DNA of 64,000 nucleotides from Cyanobacteria bacterium TGS_CYA1 (GCA_026129135.1 JAHCIQ010000006.1:124001-188000), one strand, 5' to 3'; counted from the first letter of the stretch, positions 19,501 through 27,933 are shown. A program made the numbers and translations. Notes: generated by a model from the letters alone, not told the origin.

Positions 19501-20559
19501 ATGAGAATTCATTTCGTGCACGTCGTGAGTGGTGAGATACCACGAAGGCAGCGATGGAATCTCACTTTCAGTCTCCATATCTTGTGAGTCGCCGCCAATA
19601 ACTGGTCGACCGAATTCTTGAGTAGCCATTGGGAACGTTTCTTGAAGTGGCGCCATATCGGCATCCAGATCAATATCAGAATCTAGATCAATGTCAGTAT
19701 TGATGTCACTATCAATGTCACTCATGTCGAAATCTGACTCTGCTTCTGGCTCTGACTCAGGCTCAGGCTCGATATAGTCTTCGGGTTGGGTGAAGGCGTA
19801 AACAGATTTGGCTGGAGCAGAAGCAGGAGCTGCCTGCACTGCTGGTGCGCTTGCAGCTGGTGGTACTATACCTTCTGTTGCGAGGGTTTCGCTTGACATC
19901 ACTGCGGTGAAATAGGTTCGAATCGACTGACGAAGCGGATCTTCCTGACCTGGATCGGGAGCGAAAAGCATGTGGCAAATGGTGCCAATTTCAATCACTT
20001 GTTTGTTTGGTTGACTGCTCCAGTCTACGCCTAAAAACTGAAGAATCGCACGAGTAGGCTCTTCTAGTTCGGCGCCTTCTTGCACGAGAGAGCGTCTGGA
20101 TCCGCCATCGCTATAAGAATCTGCTATTACTTTCAATTCTTTTATTTGGCTTGCAGATAATTCTTGGCGTGGTTTGGCAATTAGATAATTGAGGTCGAGT
20201 CCATCGAAAATGGCTTTTTTAGCCTTTTCTCTAAATAGTGTATCGAGGAAACGAAGTTCGTAAGCCGAAGGAGTTATGTTCAAAACCCACGATTTGTTCT
20301 CTATTTTGTCTACCACGCACGATAGATCTTTGACTCTGAACAAATCTGGAGCAGCGTCAGCTTGAGGTTTGGCAAAACTAGTCAAACCAGGCGGTCTTTT
20401 GGCTGGTTCGAGGACGAAAATAAGCATCCCCGGACCGTACATCATTCCTTCATGGGTTGCCCATTCATCTGCGCCGACGGGATTTTTGCGGTCATAAGTG
20501 CGAACATAAGGTTTTATGTCCTGAGCTCTTATTTGATGTTGACGAAGCATCGAGTGCAT
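16579..20559 (-). CDS. Giant coiled-coil protein with N-terminal globular domain
   Basis: 1326 residues in three parts. Residues 1 to about 230 look globular (YVRTYDRKNPVGADEWATHEG start). Residues about 230-870 are disordered, very acidic and Pro/Ser-rich; they include an Asp-every-second-residue stretch (SDIDSDINTDIDLDSDIDLD, about 275-300) and an uninterrupted Pro-Glu repeat (about 770-795), then Pro/Ala-rich sequence. Residues about 875-1326 form one long heptad coiled coil with Glu, Gln and Lys. No signal peptide or membrane segment, so probably cytoplasmic. ATG with AGGAA 6 bases upstream. It follows the 449-residue coiled-coil gene by 9 bases and is ended by the terminator at 16450. 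No known family; filament, scaffold or polar-organiser roles are possible but unproven. Confidence 0.8.
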   Translation of the reverse strand: MHSMLRQHQIRAQDIKPYVRTYDRKNPVGADEWATHEGMMYGPGMLIFVLEPAKRPPGLTSFAKPQADAAPDLFRVKDLSCVVDKIENKSWVLNITPSAYELRFLDTLFREKAKKAIFDGLDLNYLIAKPRQELSASQIKELKVIADSYSDGGSRRSLVQEGAELEEPTRAILQFLGVDWSSQPNKQVIEIGTICHMLFAPDPGQEDPLRQSIRTYFTAVMSSETLATEGIVPPAASAPAVQAAPASAPAKSVYAFTQPEDYIEPEPESEPEAESDFDMSDIDSDINTDIDLDSDIDLDADMAPLQETFPMATQEFGRPVIGGDSQDMETESEIPSLPSWYLTTHDVHEMNSHARSLFALARSTSAKSQNGDTPAATHNAPKEDFSAQFISDYEQGHAGAEESSDSDYQIQASEEAEALEEHEFVDSVFAGSGARGSLETNPEASTAAAALVPQEIAEPESTPSHDWEPVEGEDLPESSVDSSFDAVQEAPVQPAQEKPESASLLSRLTGAVGQDAPPEVAEPAKDPLKPPTNLKEMLTADSEVFRVSKPASAPTASAQEIFSQSSDSNQALDQVPQNIVEESPEPQIEPNFDIEIETPLELTSMEMSVPDFSHLANDYKLEPQASQIQEQSGGFFESPINADSEELHEDFQDEWSSSDSAPDSEAEPMQFGPAKEYEEEIGEEVEDVYEDSPAVPWEVAPPEEEYSEEESILLPPPGIFQPEDLEETVAEEPAQKPTTTDIPTPQSQAIITPPPPKPEPVMAAPAPAPEPEPEPEPEPEPEPEPEAEPEPEAEPEISPESEPERPPIVTPPPRPTSTSTPMPSRLAALAAPTGTSSSTSVPALPPQMVAQSQANPAPAAAAPPPPVAPLHNVEPKLMISESTRFIAKLNQRIVEAESKLSSKSDQAKERLNKLLAEFVDEAEKLEKQREQNSMNLTAKATKNLERVADQLKTLIGDTSTQAISEIEDLSQNSASEISQLNQEILATLRNADQRVKIDSETAVEMTHQKLEAHVEKRLDEYQAQNALQQLESTNDEFSTRLDERFSRFEIRIKQEIHSILSSLERNVGSMNEEIEGSWDRASEKLLIGRADFERTVNHLVRDCELIIEQRTKLAYIEKILPKLLDNKDIFRTMLTDMKKNFEEQADQTISAHIEGLERNISSAKDALERVVEQCVNELDEIGNSQQKDIENLFDSYNDRLTEMHTMAKIKLGEARKKIEENEEVCTRVREYARTEEDPVLSKERAKTRSMLQDVRNQSEQNLEATIQTYCQTMEDMSESLQQSLSAKRNDWTSQVKQSSEDGLAQIKQAIADAYQAIEIAKEKYME

Positions 20560-20568
20560 TGTTTATTC

Positions 20569-21918
20569 CTATAGTTCCATTGATTTGCCAACTGCCGCTG
20601 CCGATGAGATATCGGCTAAAGCCACTCTTTTGTGTTCTTTGATTGCTGCAAGCAGGTTAGCTACTTGCGAATCTATTTCTTGTTTGCAGGCTTGTCCATC
20701 CTGAGCAAGTTTGTTCAGACAGCGAGTCTGGGTTGCCTGAATTTCTTTTTCGACATCCTGGGTTATTTTCTGCAAGTCTTCTTCGGCTGTATTCATGAGC
20801 TCTTCGACTTTTTTCTGGAAGTCTTCGCGAACAGATGCCAGCTCGTCGTGGATATCTTTGATTGTTTCTTCTTTGGCTTTCTCTAGCTCTCCTCGAATCT
20901 GCAGTGAGTAGTTCACTTTCTGCTCTGTGGCATCGATAAACTCCTTGAAAATCAGATCCGCCTTGGTTCCTGCTTCTTGAAAGCTGTCTTGCATGCGCTC
21001 TTTCATTGAATCTGAAAGTCCAGTGAGACTATTTGAAAAGTCGCGGGTTTTTTGGGTGAGATTACCGGTAAGGCTTGCATGCGTGCTGCTGATATCGCTT
21101 GCGATACTGCCAAGATTCTTATCCAGTTGTTCGATATTTTCACTCAACATGTCGCCGAAGAATCTGTTGATTTCGCGCTCGATGTCAGAACAGCGAGTAT
21201 CGAGATTAGACATGGTTTCATCTGTGTAGTGGTCTACCTTTGTATCAATAGACTTGCTGGCTTCTTCCACCACTTTGAATTTATCCTGGAAGTGTGATGA
21301 AAGTTGTTGCATTAGAGAAGAAAAGCGCTGCTCGATTGTGTTCGCTTTCTTCATGTAGTTTTTGTAGAGCTGGGTGACAACTGCTTTCTCGCTGCCTTTC
21401 GATGCCCAGACGTTTTGATCCAATTTTTGCTGCAATGTATTTACGAGCGCATTTCCGTGAGCGGTAAGCTTGCCCGAACTTGCATAAGTTTGTTTTTCCA
21501 GTTCGCCCAGTTTCTGGTCCAGATTGGTATCGAACTCGTAAGTAAGCTCCAGCTCAACGTCTTCAAGACGCTCTTGATTAGAATCTATCAGTTGCTGGAG
21601 CGAGCGTTTGACTATTTCGCTTACGTTTTTCAGTTCGCGTCCAAGTTCGTCTACTTGTTCGTGACAGCTCTGAACTTCTTTGGTCTTGGTGCGTTCCAAA
21701 CGCACTAAAGATTCATTGATTATTTTGCGTATGTCTTGCTCTAGCTCAGCGGATTTAGCTTCGATTTTGGTGGCATCACCAGTTTGAAGACTCTTTCTCT
21801 TTTCGTTTTGAGAATCGGATAATTTCTTCAATTTGCCGCTAGCTTTCGTCTCGATATTAGTCAGCTCTTCACTGCCTTTATCGTAGATTACTTGCAATTT
21901 TTTACCGGCCATTGTCAT
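20569..21918 (-). CDS. Coiled-coil protein, apolipoprotein-like, unknown function
   Basis: 449 residues, almost entirely amphipathic helix with heptads and regularly spaced Lys/Glu/Asp/Gln. Conspicuous segments are the N-terminal MAGKKLQVIYDKGSEELTNI and repeated L-x-x-x-I/V spacing throughout. No signal peptide, no membrane segment and few prolines. Segments recur at roughly 11- and 22-residue steps, reminiscent of apolipoprotein A1/E-type helices or chemoreceptor-like bundles, but no signature motif is present. The start ATG has GGAG 7-8 bases upstream. It is the middle gene of three (23 bases after 21942-23351, 9 bases before the giant gene) and almost surely works with both. Confidence 0.78.
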   Translation of the reverse strand: MTMAGKKLQVIYDKGSEELTNIETKASGKLKKLSDSQNEKRKSLQTGDATKIEAKSAELEQDIRKIINESLVRLERTKTKEVQSCHEQVDELGRELKNVSEIVKRSLQQLIDSNQERLEDVELELTYEFDTNLDQKLGELEKQTYASSGKLTAHGNALVNTLQQKLDQNVWASKGSEKAVVTQLYKNYMKKANTIEQRFSSLMQQLSSHFQDKFKVVEEASKSIDTKVDHYTDETMSNLDTRCSDIEREINRFFGDMLSENIEQLDKNLGSIASDISSTHASLTGNLTQKTRDFSNSLTGLSDSMKERMQDSFQEAGTKADLIFKEFIDATEQKVNYSLQIRGELEKAKEETIKDIHDELASVREDFQKKVEELMNTAEEDLQKITQDVEKEIQATQTRCLNKLAQDGQACKQEIDSQVANLLAAIKEHKRVALADISSAAAVGKSMEL

Positions 21919-21941
21919 GGCGTTGTCTCCTTGGTTATATC

Positions 21942-23351
21942 CTAGTCAGAATCGAGTGTAAGCATGGATGAAAGATATGCTGAAACCGACATGGCAGCGA
22001 CTTTGCCGCGCTCTTCAATTTCTGGAAGTGCGGTGCTCAATTGAGTGAGTTCGCTTTTGAAGCTTTTGCTTATACGATCTAGTTCGGAGCGAATGATGCG
22101 AACTTGTTTTTCAAGCGATTCTACAGTCTGAAGACGAATAGATTCGATGCGTTCGGTCGAGCCACCACTGGAGCGTTTGAATTCCGACTCCAGCTGGTCC
22201 ACTTGTTTGCGGATTGACTTAACCAGCTCGTTTCCTCGCACTTTGAGCTGAGTATCGAGATTCTTGCGAAACTCTTCGTCAGCTTGAATCATCTGCCCCC
22301 CCATAGATAGCGGCAATTCTTTTTCTTCTTCGATAGATTGTTCGAGCAAAGCCATTTGTTTGGCGATACGGTCGGAATATTTTTTCTCTAGCCGTTTTAG
22401 TGTGCTGAAGAATTTGCGATGAGCCGATGCGACGTTAGAGTTGCCTGATTCTGCCATTTGATTGATAGACGCTTTGGCTTCAGCCACTTTGTATTCGAGC
22501 GTTTTTATATGATTGCCTTTGCGCTCTTCTTTGGCTTCGATGATCTGCTTTTCAAATGAGTGTTTGAGCGCATCTACCGTTGCGGTCCATGATTCGATGT
22601 GTTCTTCCAAAAAATGCGAACCGATTTCTTCAGCCTGGTCAATGCGATCGGTACCTTGGTTGACTACTTCTTGAGCGTACTCGTTCGATTCCTTTAATAG
22701 ATCCTCAAGTTGCTGAATAACCTGACCTATTTTTTGATCGAAATCATGGTCGTATTGCCCGAGTTTAGAATTTATTTCTTCCTTGAGCGAGGCTACGAGC
22801 GATTCTACTTTCTCTTCCAGTTCTCTAGCTTTTTTGGAAAGAGAACTTTCGCTCGACGATTTTTGATCGTCGATTTTTTTTCGCGCACTGTTTACAACTT
22901 CGTCTATCTTGGGTTGTTGTTGAGACGAAAAATCGGTGAAATGTTCTTTGGGATTTTCCATCGATTCTTGCAATTCACGAATTTTGGCTGCGAACTGCTC
23001 GAGAATTTCGTTCTTGGCCTCGGCAATCAGTTGGTTGAACTTCATGCGAGATTCGCTTGCGGTGGCGTAAATCTTGTCGATTTCCTGACGTTCGAACTCA
23101 GATAGCTGGTCTTTGATGTCGTCTGTGTGCAATGACAGGTCTTCGATATTAGCTTCGACTGTAAGCGACGAAAGCTCGGAGGCTTTCATAAGCTGACCTT
23201 TGAGCGATTCTTCCAGGTCGTTGCTCAATTTGTTCAGCTGGGCGAGCGAATTTGCCACTATTTTGTCCAAATCGACACTCGATTTTTCGACTGCCTCTTG
23301 CCACAGATTCAAGGCAGAATCCATGCTCGTGGGTTCGTCTTGGCTTTGCAT
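21942..23351 (-). CDS. Coiled-coil protein, first gene of the trio
   Basis: 469 residues, cytoplasmic, nearly all heptad-patterned helix from about residue 10 to 465. Typical stretches are IVANSLAQLNKLSNDLEESL and KARELEEKVESLVASLKEEI. There is little sequence complexity outside the coil; one Gly-Gly-Ser break (SSGGSTERI) lies near residue 395. The start ATG at 23351 has AGGAG 5-6 bases upstream. A gap of 190 bases upstream separates it from the Hfq-like gene and probably holds the cluster promoter. It resembles the 449-residue neighbour in style, so the two may be old duplicates or heterodimer partners. No named family recognised. Confidence 0.78.
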   Translation of the reverse strand: MQSQDEPTSMDSALNLWQEAVEKSSVDLDKIVANSLAQLNKLSNDLEESLKGQLMKASELSSLTVEANIEDLSLHTDDIKDQLSEFERQEIDKIYATASESRMKFNQLIAEAKNEILEQFAAKIRELQESMENPKEHFTDFSSQQQPKIDEVVNSARKKIDDQKSSSESSLSKKARELEEKVESLVASLKEEINSKLGQYDHDFDQKIGQVIQQLEDLLKESNEYAQEVVNQGTDRIDQAEEIGSHFLEEHIESWTATVDALKHSFEKQIIEAKEERKGNHIKTLEYKVAEAKASINQMAESGNSNVASAHRKFFSTLKRLEKKYSDRIAKQMALLEQSIEEEKELPLSMGGQMIQADEEFRKNLDTQLKVRGNELVKSIRKQVDQLESEFKRSSGGSTERIESIRLQTVESLEKQVRIIRSELDRISKSFKSELTQLSTALPEIEERGKVAAMSVSAYLSSMLTLDSD

Positions 23352-23544
23352 GATAGCTCCTGTTATATCCCTTTTTTCAATCTACCCAGGCAACCGGCAA
23401 CTAATGTCGCGGCTGATAAAGTAGTTTAAATTTAAGCATATATCTTGACTACTGCGCGTCCATTGCCTGGCATCGACTTCCGATTGTGCGCAGATTTCCG
23501 GCCTTTGGGCGGCTCAAAAGGAGCCTGTTTTGTAAACACAGACT

Positions 23545-23772
23545 CTATTTTGCGTGTTCTTGCGGACCATAACCAATCACCGCCTGTTTGAGCAAAGTGA
23601 TATGTTTTTCGGGTTTTTCGCTTGTAGTCAGAGCAAAAGCCGTTTCGTCAAACCAGCGCAAAATACCTTTGTGCTCTTTGCCATCTGCAGTGAAAAAAAG
23701 AACAGGCGTCTTTTCTTTGACGAAGCGCTCCAGTTCTGCGGTTGAAGGTAGTTTACCTTGTTGAGAAGACAT
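23545..23772 (-). CDS. Hfq-like Sm-fold RNA-binding protein
   Basis: 75 residues. The order of elements fits a single Sm/Hfq domain: an N-terminal helix (TAELERFVKEKTPV), then an Sm1-like stretch FTADGKEHKGILRWFDETAFAL (residues 27-48) where Hfq has G-x-x-L-x-G-x-I-x-x-F-D-x-F, and an Sm2-like strand LLKQAVIGYGP (60-70) where Hfq has VYKHAIS. The KHAI motif is KQAV here, so the usual uridine-binding site is altered, as in the divergent cyanobacterial Hfq proteins. It is the last gene after GT2 (8 bases) and the 3-hydroxyacyl-CoA dehydrogenase. The call rests on motif order by eye. Confidence 0.65.
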   Translation of the reverse strand: MSSQQGKLPSTAELERFVKEKTPVLFFTADGKEHKGILRWFDETAFALTTSEKPEKHITLLKQAVIGYGPQEHAK

Positions 23773-23780
23773 GTTCTTTT

Positions 23781-25028
23781 TCAGATGTCTCTTGCATCAG
23801 CCATCAGTTTGCCTTTGTCCATGGCGTTTGCATCCGGGTCGATAGTTTTCTTGGTGCTAACCACGTATCTGCGACCTTTCCAGTTGACCTCTTCGCCAAA
23901 GAGAACTAGATAAGCGGAATGCAAATACAAAAACGTGAGTGTCATGGTGCCAAATGGAGTAAGGAAGAAATGGCGCCAATCAATGCCTTTGTGGTGTTCG
24001 GCACACTGGCGATACCACAAGAAAAGTGTGATGTACTGCACTGCAACCAGAGCTGTAAGACGAATCAAATTGGTATTGATTTCGCCCTGTGTCCACTCTG
24101 CAATGACCCAGGCAAGCTCGAACATCGGAAATACGACTACTGTATTGAGCAAGAAAAGCAGAAACACCAGATTAGAAATTTTGCTGTCTATGAGCGAATA
24201 AAGATTCTTGGTCCAGCCAAGCCACATCGATTTTAAATCAACATACATCCGCACGCTGTAAAGGCTCTTGCCGTCCGCGACACCGATTTTGAAACCTTTC
24301 TCTTTGAAAACACGCGCAATTGCGTGGTCTTCCACAATCTCGTCGCGAACAGATTCATGTCCGCCCATCGCTTCGTATGATGTGCGTTTGCATACGATGT
24401 ACTGACCATAAGCATATGCACGCTCTGCATCGGGATCGTTTACGGTATGAAATGGATCGCCAAGTAAAAAGCCGCTGAGCAAAACTGGCATCACTAGCCG
24501 TTCTGGGAAACTTCCAAGCTCTTGCACGGGAATGAAAGACAATAAATCGAGATTATTCGCAAGCGCGTAAGATACGGCGTCTTTAAGTGAATTGGGGTGG
24601 TGGTATGTGTCGGCGTCAGTGAATATATACCACTGGTCATCACCTTTTTTAGAAACTTTGGATACAGCGTGCAAAATGGCATTGCATTTGCCAATCCAGC
24701 CAGGAGGCGCATCGCTGCCTTGAATCAATTTTATTCGATCGTCTTTTTGAGCATAGTCGGCGATGATGTCGCCGGTTCTGTCGGTCGAGCGATCGTTCAC
24801 AACCACCACTTCAAAATTTGGGTAGTCTTGCTTACAGAGCGATTCTAAAAGGCGACCAATTTTTGTCTCTTCGTTGCGAGCTGGAATTACTACAGATATG
24901 AAGGGTAGCTCTGAATCTTTTAGCTTGGATGAGTCAACTTGTTTGAGCATGTTGTAAAAGACCGCGGTAAGTCCAAACATACCTAAAATCAAGAATGTAA
25001 CGGCCAGATAGAGGCTGAGCGAAATCAT
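23781..25028 (-). CDS. Membrane glycosyltransferase family 2 (CrtQ/HpnB-like)
   Basis: 415 residues. An N-terminal membrane anchor (about 1-27) is followed by a GT-A domain: ISVVIPARNEETKIGRLLESL, VVVVNDRSTDRTGDI, the PPGWIGKCNA motif, and the metal-binding DxD in FTDADTY. VNDPDAERAYAYGQ and DEIVEDHAIARVFKEKG form the acceptor side, with WLGWTKN. Three to four hydrophobic helices close the protein. The pattern is like carotenoid/hopanoid-associated GT2 enzymes that glycosylate lipids at the membrane; the real acceptor is unknown. It lies 2 bases after the hbd-like stop and 8 before the Hfq-like gene. Confidence 0.85.
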   Translation of the reverse strand: MISLSLYLAVTFLILGMFGLTAVFYNMLKQVDSSKLKDSELPFISVVIPARNEETKIGRLLESLCKQDYPNFEVVVVNDRSTDRTGDIIADYAQKDDRIKLIQGSDAPPGWIGKCNAILHAVSKVSKKGDDQWYIFTDADTYHHPNSLKDAVSYALANNLDLLSFIPVQELGSFPERLVMPVLLSGFLLGDPFHTVNDPDAERAYAYGQYIVCKRTSYEAMGGHESVRDEIVEDHAIARVFKEKGFKIGVADGKSLYSVRMYVDLKSMWLGWTKNLYSLIDSKISNLVFLLFLLNTVVVFPMFELAWVIAEWTQGEINTNLIRLTALVAVQYITLFLWYRQCAEHHKGIDWRHFFLTPFGTMTLTFLYLHSAYLVLFGEEVNWKGRRYVVSTKKTIDPDANAMDKGKLMADARDI

Positions 25029-25030
25029 AA

Positions 25031-25930
25031 TTAGTAGGTGTAGAATCCTTTTCCGGTCTTTTTACCAAGATGTCCAGCTGACACCAATTGTCTCAAGACT
25101 GGACAGGGACGATATTTTGGATCACCAAATCCTTCAAGCATGGTTTCCATAATATGCAAAACAATATCGAGTCCAACGAAATCGGCTAAGGCAAGCGGTC
25201 CCATTGGATGGTTATAACCAAGAGTCATTCCTTGATCGATTTCTTCTGGAGTAGAAAGTCCTTCCATCAAAGCAAAAGCAGCTTCGTTTATGAGCACCAT
25301 TCCAAGGCGAGTGGTGATGAATCCGGGGAAATCCTTTGAAGCGATAACAGTCTTGCTCATTTCTTCGGCAAATGTTCTTACTTTGGATGTGGTTTCAGGG
25401 GTGGTATCAATACCGGGAATGATTTCGACCAGTTTCATGATATGGGCGGGAGAAAAGAAATGCATGCCCATAAACTGTTTTGTGCGTTTGGTCGCTGCTG
25501 CAATTGCTGTGATCGGAAGCGATGATGTGTTCGATGCAAAAATGGTTTCTTTCTTGCAGATAGAATCGAGCTTGCTGAAAAGTTCTTTCTTTATATTGAT
25601 GTCTTCTGCCACTGCTTCAATCACGAGGTCGCAGTTTTTAGCGTCATCTAATTTCGAAGCACGCACTATGCGACTTTTGATATCACTCAATTGCTCTTGA
25701 GAAAAAAGACCTTTCTCAACCGATTTTTTGCCCATCTTTTCTATTTCAGACTGAGCAAGGTCGAGTGATGCTTCGGATATGTCGTAGATATGCACTTTGG
25801 CTTGAGTGCGCGATGCAATCAAGTAAGCGATGCATCTTCCCATAAAGCCGCTGCCGGCCATAAATACTTCTTGAAAGACGGCTTTCTTAAACACTTGACT
25901 TTCTTCTTTGGTTTTCACTGATTCAGGCAC
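25031..25930 (-). CDS. 3-hydroxybutyryl/3-hydroxyacyl-CoA dehydrogenase
   Basis: Oxidises (S)-3-hydroxyacyl-CoA to 3-ketoacyl-CoA with NAD, or the reverse. The 299-residue protein has the Rossmann motif at FMAGSGFMGRCIAYLIA (about residue 23), the NTSSLPITAIA and GMHFFSPAHIMKLVEII motifs carrying the catalytic His, and the C-terminal helical domain LGYNHPMGPLALADFVGLD...GKKTGKGFYTY. About 16 extra N-terminal residues precede the core, so the start could be later. It is monofunctional, unlike the FadB-type protein at 53806, so the cell has at least two such activities. It starts the operon with GT2 and the Hfq-like gene and is divergent from the carboxylase. Confidence 0.92.
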   Translation of the reverse strand: MPESVKTKEESQVFKKAVFQEVFMAGSGFMGRCIAYLIASRTQAKVHIYDISEASLDLAQSEIEKMGKKSVEKGLFSQEQLSDIKSRIVRASKLDDAKNCDLVIEAVAEDINIKKELFSKLDSICKKETIFASNTSSLPITAIAAATKRTKQFMGMHFFSPAHIMKLVEIIPGIDTTPETTSKVRTFAEEMSKTVIASKDFPGFITTRLGMVLINEAAFALMEGLSTPEEIDQGMTLGYNHPMGPLALADFVGLDIVLHIMETMLEGFGDPKYRPCPVLRQLVSAGHLGKKTGKGFYTY

Positions 25931-26019
25931 GATTCGAGCTTCCTCGGCAATTAGTAAGCAGGCATCCTCTTCTGGAGAGTTTCCAACCTGCCGGATATGC
26001 TACCACCCTTGACAGGTAA

Positions 26020-26033
26020 AATTCTTAAGAATT
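26020..26033. promoter_or_regulatory. 14-base perfect palindrome between divergent acyl-CoA genes
   Basis: AATTCTTAAGAATT is a perfect inverted repeat lying 90 bases upstream of the hbd-like start and 83 bases before the carboxylase start. A TTGACA box (26009-26014) is directly beside it, though no matching -10 is clear. It could be an operator for one or both genes. Confidence 0.4.
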
Positions 26034-26115
26034 GTCATGGTTAGGACATTGCATGTATTTCTAGGGTAAGCTTTTTCACCTAATAAATTCTCAATCTTTA
26101 TAGTGGGGCTATTCA

Positions 26116-27933
26116 GTGAGCACTCAAATAAAAAAACTTCTGGTCGCAAATAGAGGCGAAATCGCATGCCGAATTATCCATGCCTGTCGTGAGTTGGATA
26201 TTAGCCCCATTGCAATTTTTTCCGAGCCGGATCACAAAAGCAGACACGTTGAGTTAGCTGATGAAAAATGGAAACTAGACGGACAGCCTGGACAAGCTGG
26301 CAAAACTTACTTAGATATAGCCCAAATAGTTGAAATCGCTAAAAAAGCAGGTGCTGACGCTATTCACCCAGGTTATGGCTTTTTGTCTGAAAATCCAGGT
26401 TTTGCCAAAGCCTGTACCGATGCTGGCCTAATTTTCGTTGGACCAAGCCCTGAAATTATCAATCTCATGGGCTCTAAAGTCGAATCGCGCCGAGCGATGG
26501 AGAAAGCCAAGGTTCCTGTCGTTCCAGGTACAACCGACCCTGTGAGCGACCCTGAGCTGGTCAAAGAACTTGGTATCAAATACGGTTATCCTCTCGCTAT
26601 AAAAGCGAGTGCAGGTGGCGGTGGACGTGGTCTTAGAGTAGTCAAAAATGCAGAAGAAGTCGAGGCCGCACTTGCTGGTGCCAAACGCGAAGGCGAAAGC
26701 TATTTTGGCTCGGGCGAAGTCTATGTCGAAAAATATCTGGACAAACCAAGACATATCGAAGTACAGATTCTGGGCGATAAATTCGGTAATTTAATTCATT
26801 TGTACGAACGTGATTGTTCGAGTCAACGTCGTCACCAGAAGCTTCTGGAAGAATGTCCAGCTTTCAAATTGGATAAGAAAGTAAAAGAAAAACTGCTCGA
26901 AGCTGCTGTGCGCGGTGCTAAATCTATCGGTTATTTTTCGGCTGGAACAATGGAGTTTTTAGCCTGGAAAGACCAGTTCTATTTCCTTGAAATGAACACA
27001 CGCGTGCAGGTCGAACACCCCATTACGGAATTGACCACAGGTGTGGACATAGTGAAAGAACAAATTTTAATCGCTTGTGGTGAGCGTTTGCAGTTGAAAC
27101 AAGAGGACATAAAACAAAATGGACATTCAATCGAATGTCGCATCAACGCCGAAGATCCATCGCGTAATTTCATGCCTTCGCCTGGAACGATAAGCGAATA
27201 TGTTGTCCCTCAGCGTCCCTGGACCCGCCTTGATTCTGGTTCTTATCAGGGCTATCAGGTATTGCCCTTTTATGATTCTCTGCTTGCAAAGCTCGTAGTC
27301 TGGGGATCTAATCGTAACGAAGCAATCAAACGCATGAAGCTCGCTTTAGGCGAATACACTATAAAAGGTCTGTCAACAACCATTCCATTTCACCAGGCTT
27401 TGCTCGACAACGAGGCTTTTCTTGCTGGAGAAGTGCACACTGGCTTTATCGAACAAGAATTCATGAAAGAGTACAAAGCGATGGCCAAACCCCAACCAGC
27501 TCAGGCGCCCGCTGTTGCTGCGGCTGATTCGGATAAAACCTTGAAGCCTGCTCGCAGTTTCAATGTCGAGGTGGACCGCCGAATATTTACAGTCAACGTG
27601 GCAGAATACGGGGCAATATCAGAAACAAAAGAGAGTCAGAGCAAAACTGTGACAATGCTAAAAGCAGCCGAAGGGCCAAAAGCAGCACAGCAAGAAGCAC
27701 CTCGTTCTCAATCGGCACAGACGGGAGAAGTGCGCTCCACTATGAATGGTCTGGTAAAACAAATTCTGGTCAAAGAAAAGGAGCAAGTAAAGGCTGGTCA
27801 AAAGCTAGTGGTATTCGAAGCCATGAAGATGGAAACCGACGTGACTGCAGATTTGGATGGAACCGTATCTAGTATCAAGGTAAAAACTGGTGAAACCGTA
27901 AATGCCAATCACCTGCTCATGGTAATCGAATGA
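26116..27933 (+). CDS. Biotin-dependent acyl-CoA carboxylase alpha subunit (biotin carboxylase + BCCP)
   Basis: ATP-dependent carboxylation of biotin, the first half of acetyl-, propionyl- or methylcrotonyl-CoA carboxylation. The 605-residue chain has the biotin carboxylase start KKLLVANRGEIACRI, HPGYGFLSEN, the ATP-grasp glycine loop ASAGGGGRGLRVV (about residue 165), FLEMNTRVQVEHPITE and the C-terminal carrier with EAMKMET where the Lys takes biotin (about 575). It uses GTG as start. A low-complexity linker (about 455-545) joins the parts. The fused layout is that of acyl-CoA carboxylase alpha chains rather than cyanobacterial AccC alone; the beta chain is not in the window. The stop overlaps the ispF start (ATGA), so the two are co-translated. 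Confidence 0.9.
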   Translation: MSTQIKKLLVANRGEIACRIIHACRELDISPIAIFSEPDHKSRHVELADEKWKLDGQPGQAGKTYLDIAQIVEIAKKAGADAIHPGYGFLSENPGFAKACTDAGLIFVGPSPEIINLMGSKVESRRAMEKAKVPVVPGTTDPVSDPELVKELGIKYGYPLAIKASAGGGGRGLRVVKNAEEVEAALAGAKREGESYFGSGEVYVEKYLDKPRHIEVQILGDKFGNLIHLYERDCSSQRRHQKLLEECPAFKLDKKVKEKLLEAAVRGAKSIGYFSAGTMEFLAWKDQFYFLEMNTRVQVEHPITELTTGVDIVKEQILIACGERLQLKQEDIKQNGHSIECRINAEDPSRNFMPSPGTISEYVVPQRPWTRLDSGSYQGYQVLPFYDSLLAKLVVWGSNRNEAIKRMKLALGEYTIKGLSTTIPFHQALLDNEAFLAGEVHTGFIEQEFMKEYKAMAKPQPAQAPAVAAADSDKTLKPARSFNVEVDRRIFTVNVAEYGAISETKESQSKTVTMLKAAEGPKAAQQEAPRSQSAQTGEVRSTMNGLVKQILVKEKEQVKAGQKLVVFEAMKMETDVTADLDGTVSSIKVKTGETVNANHLLMVIE

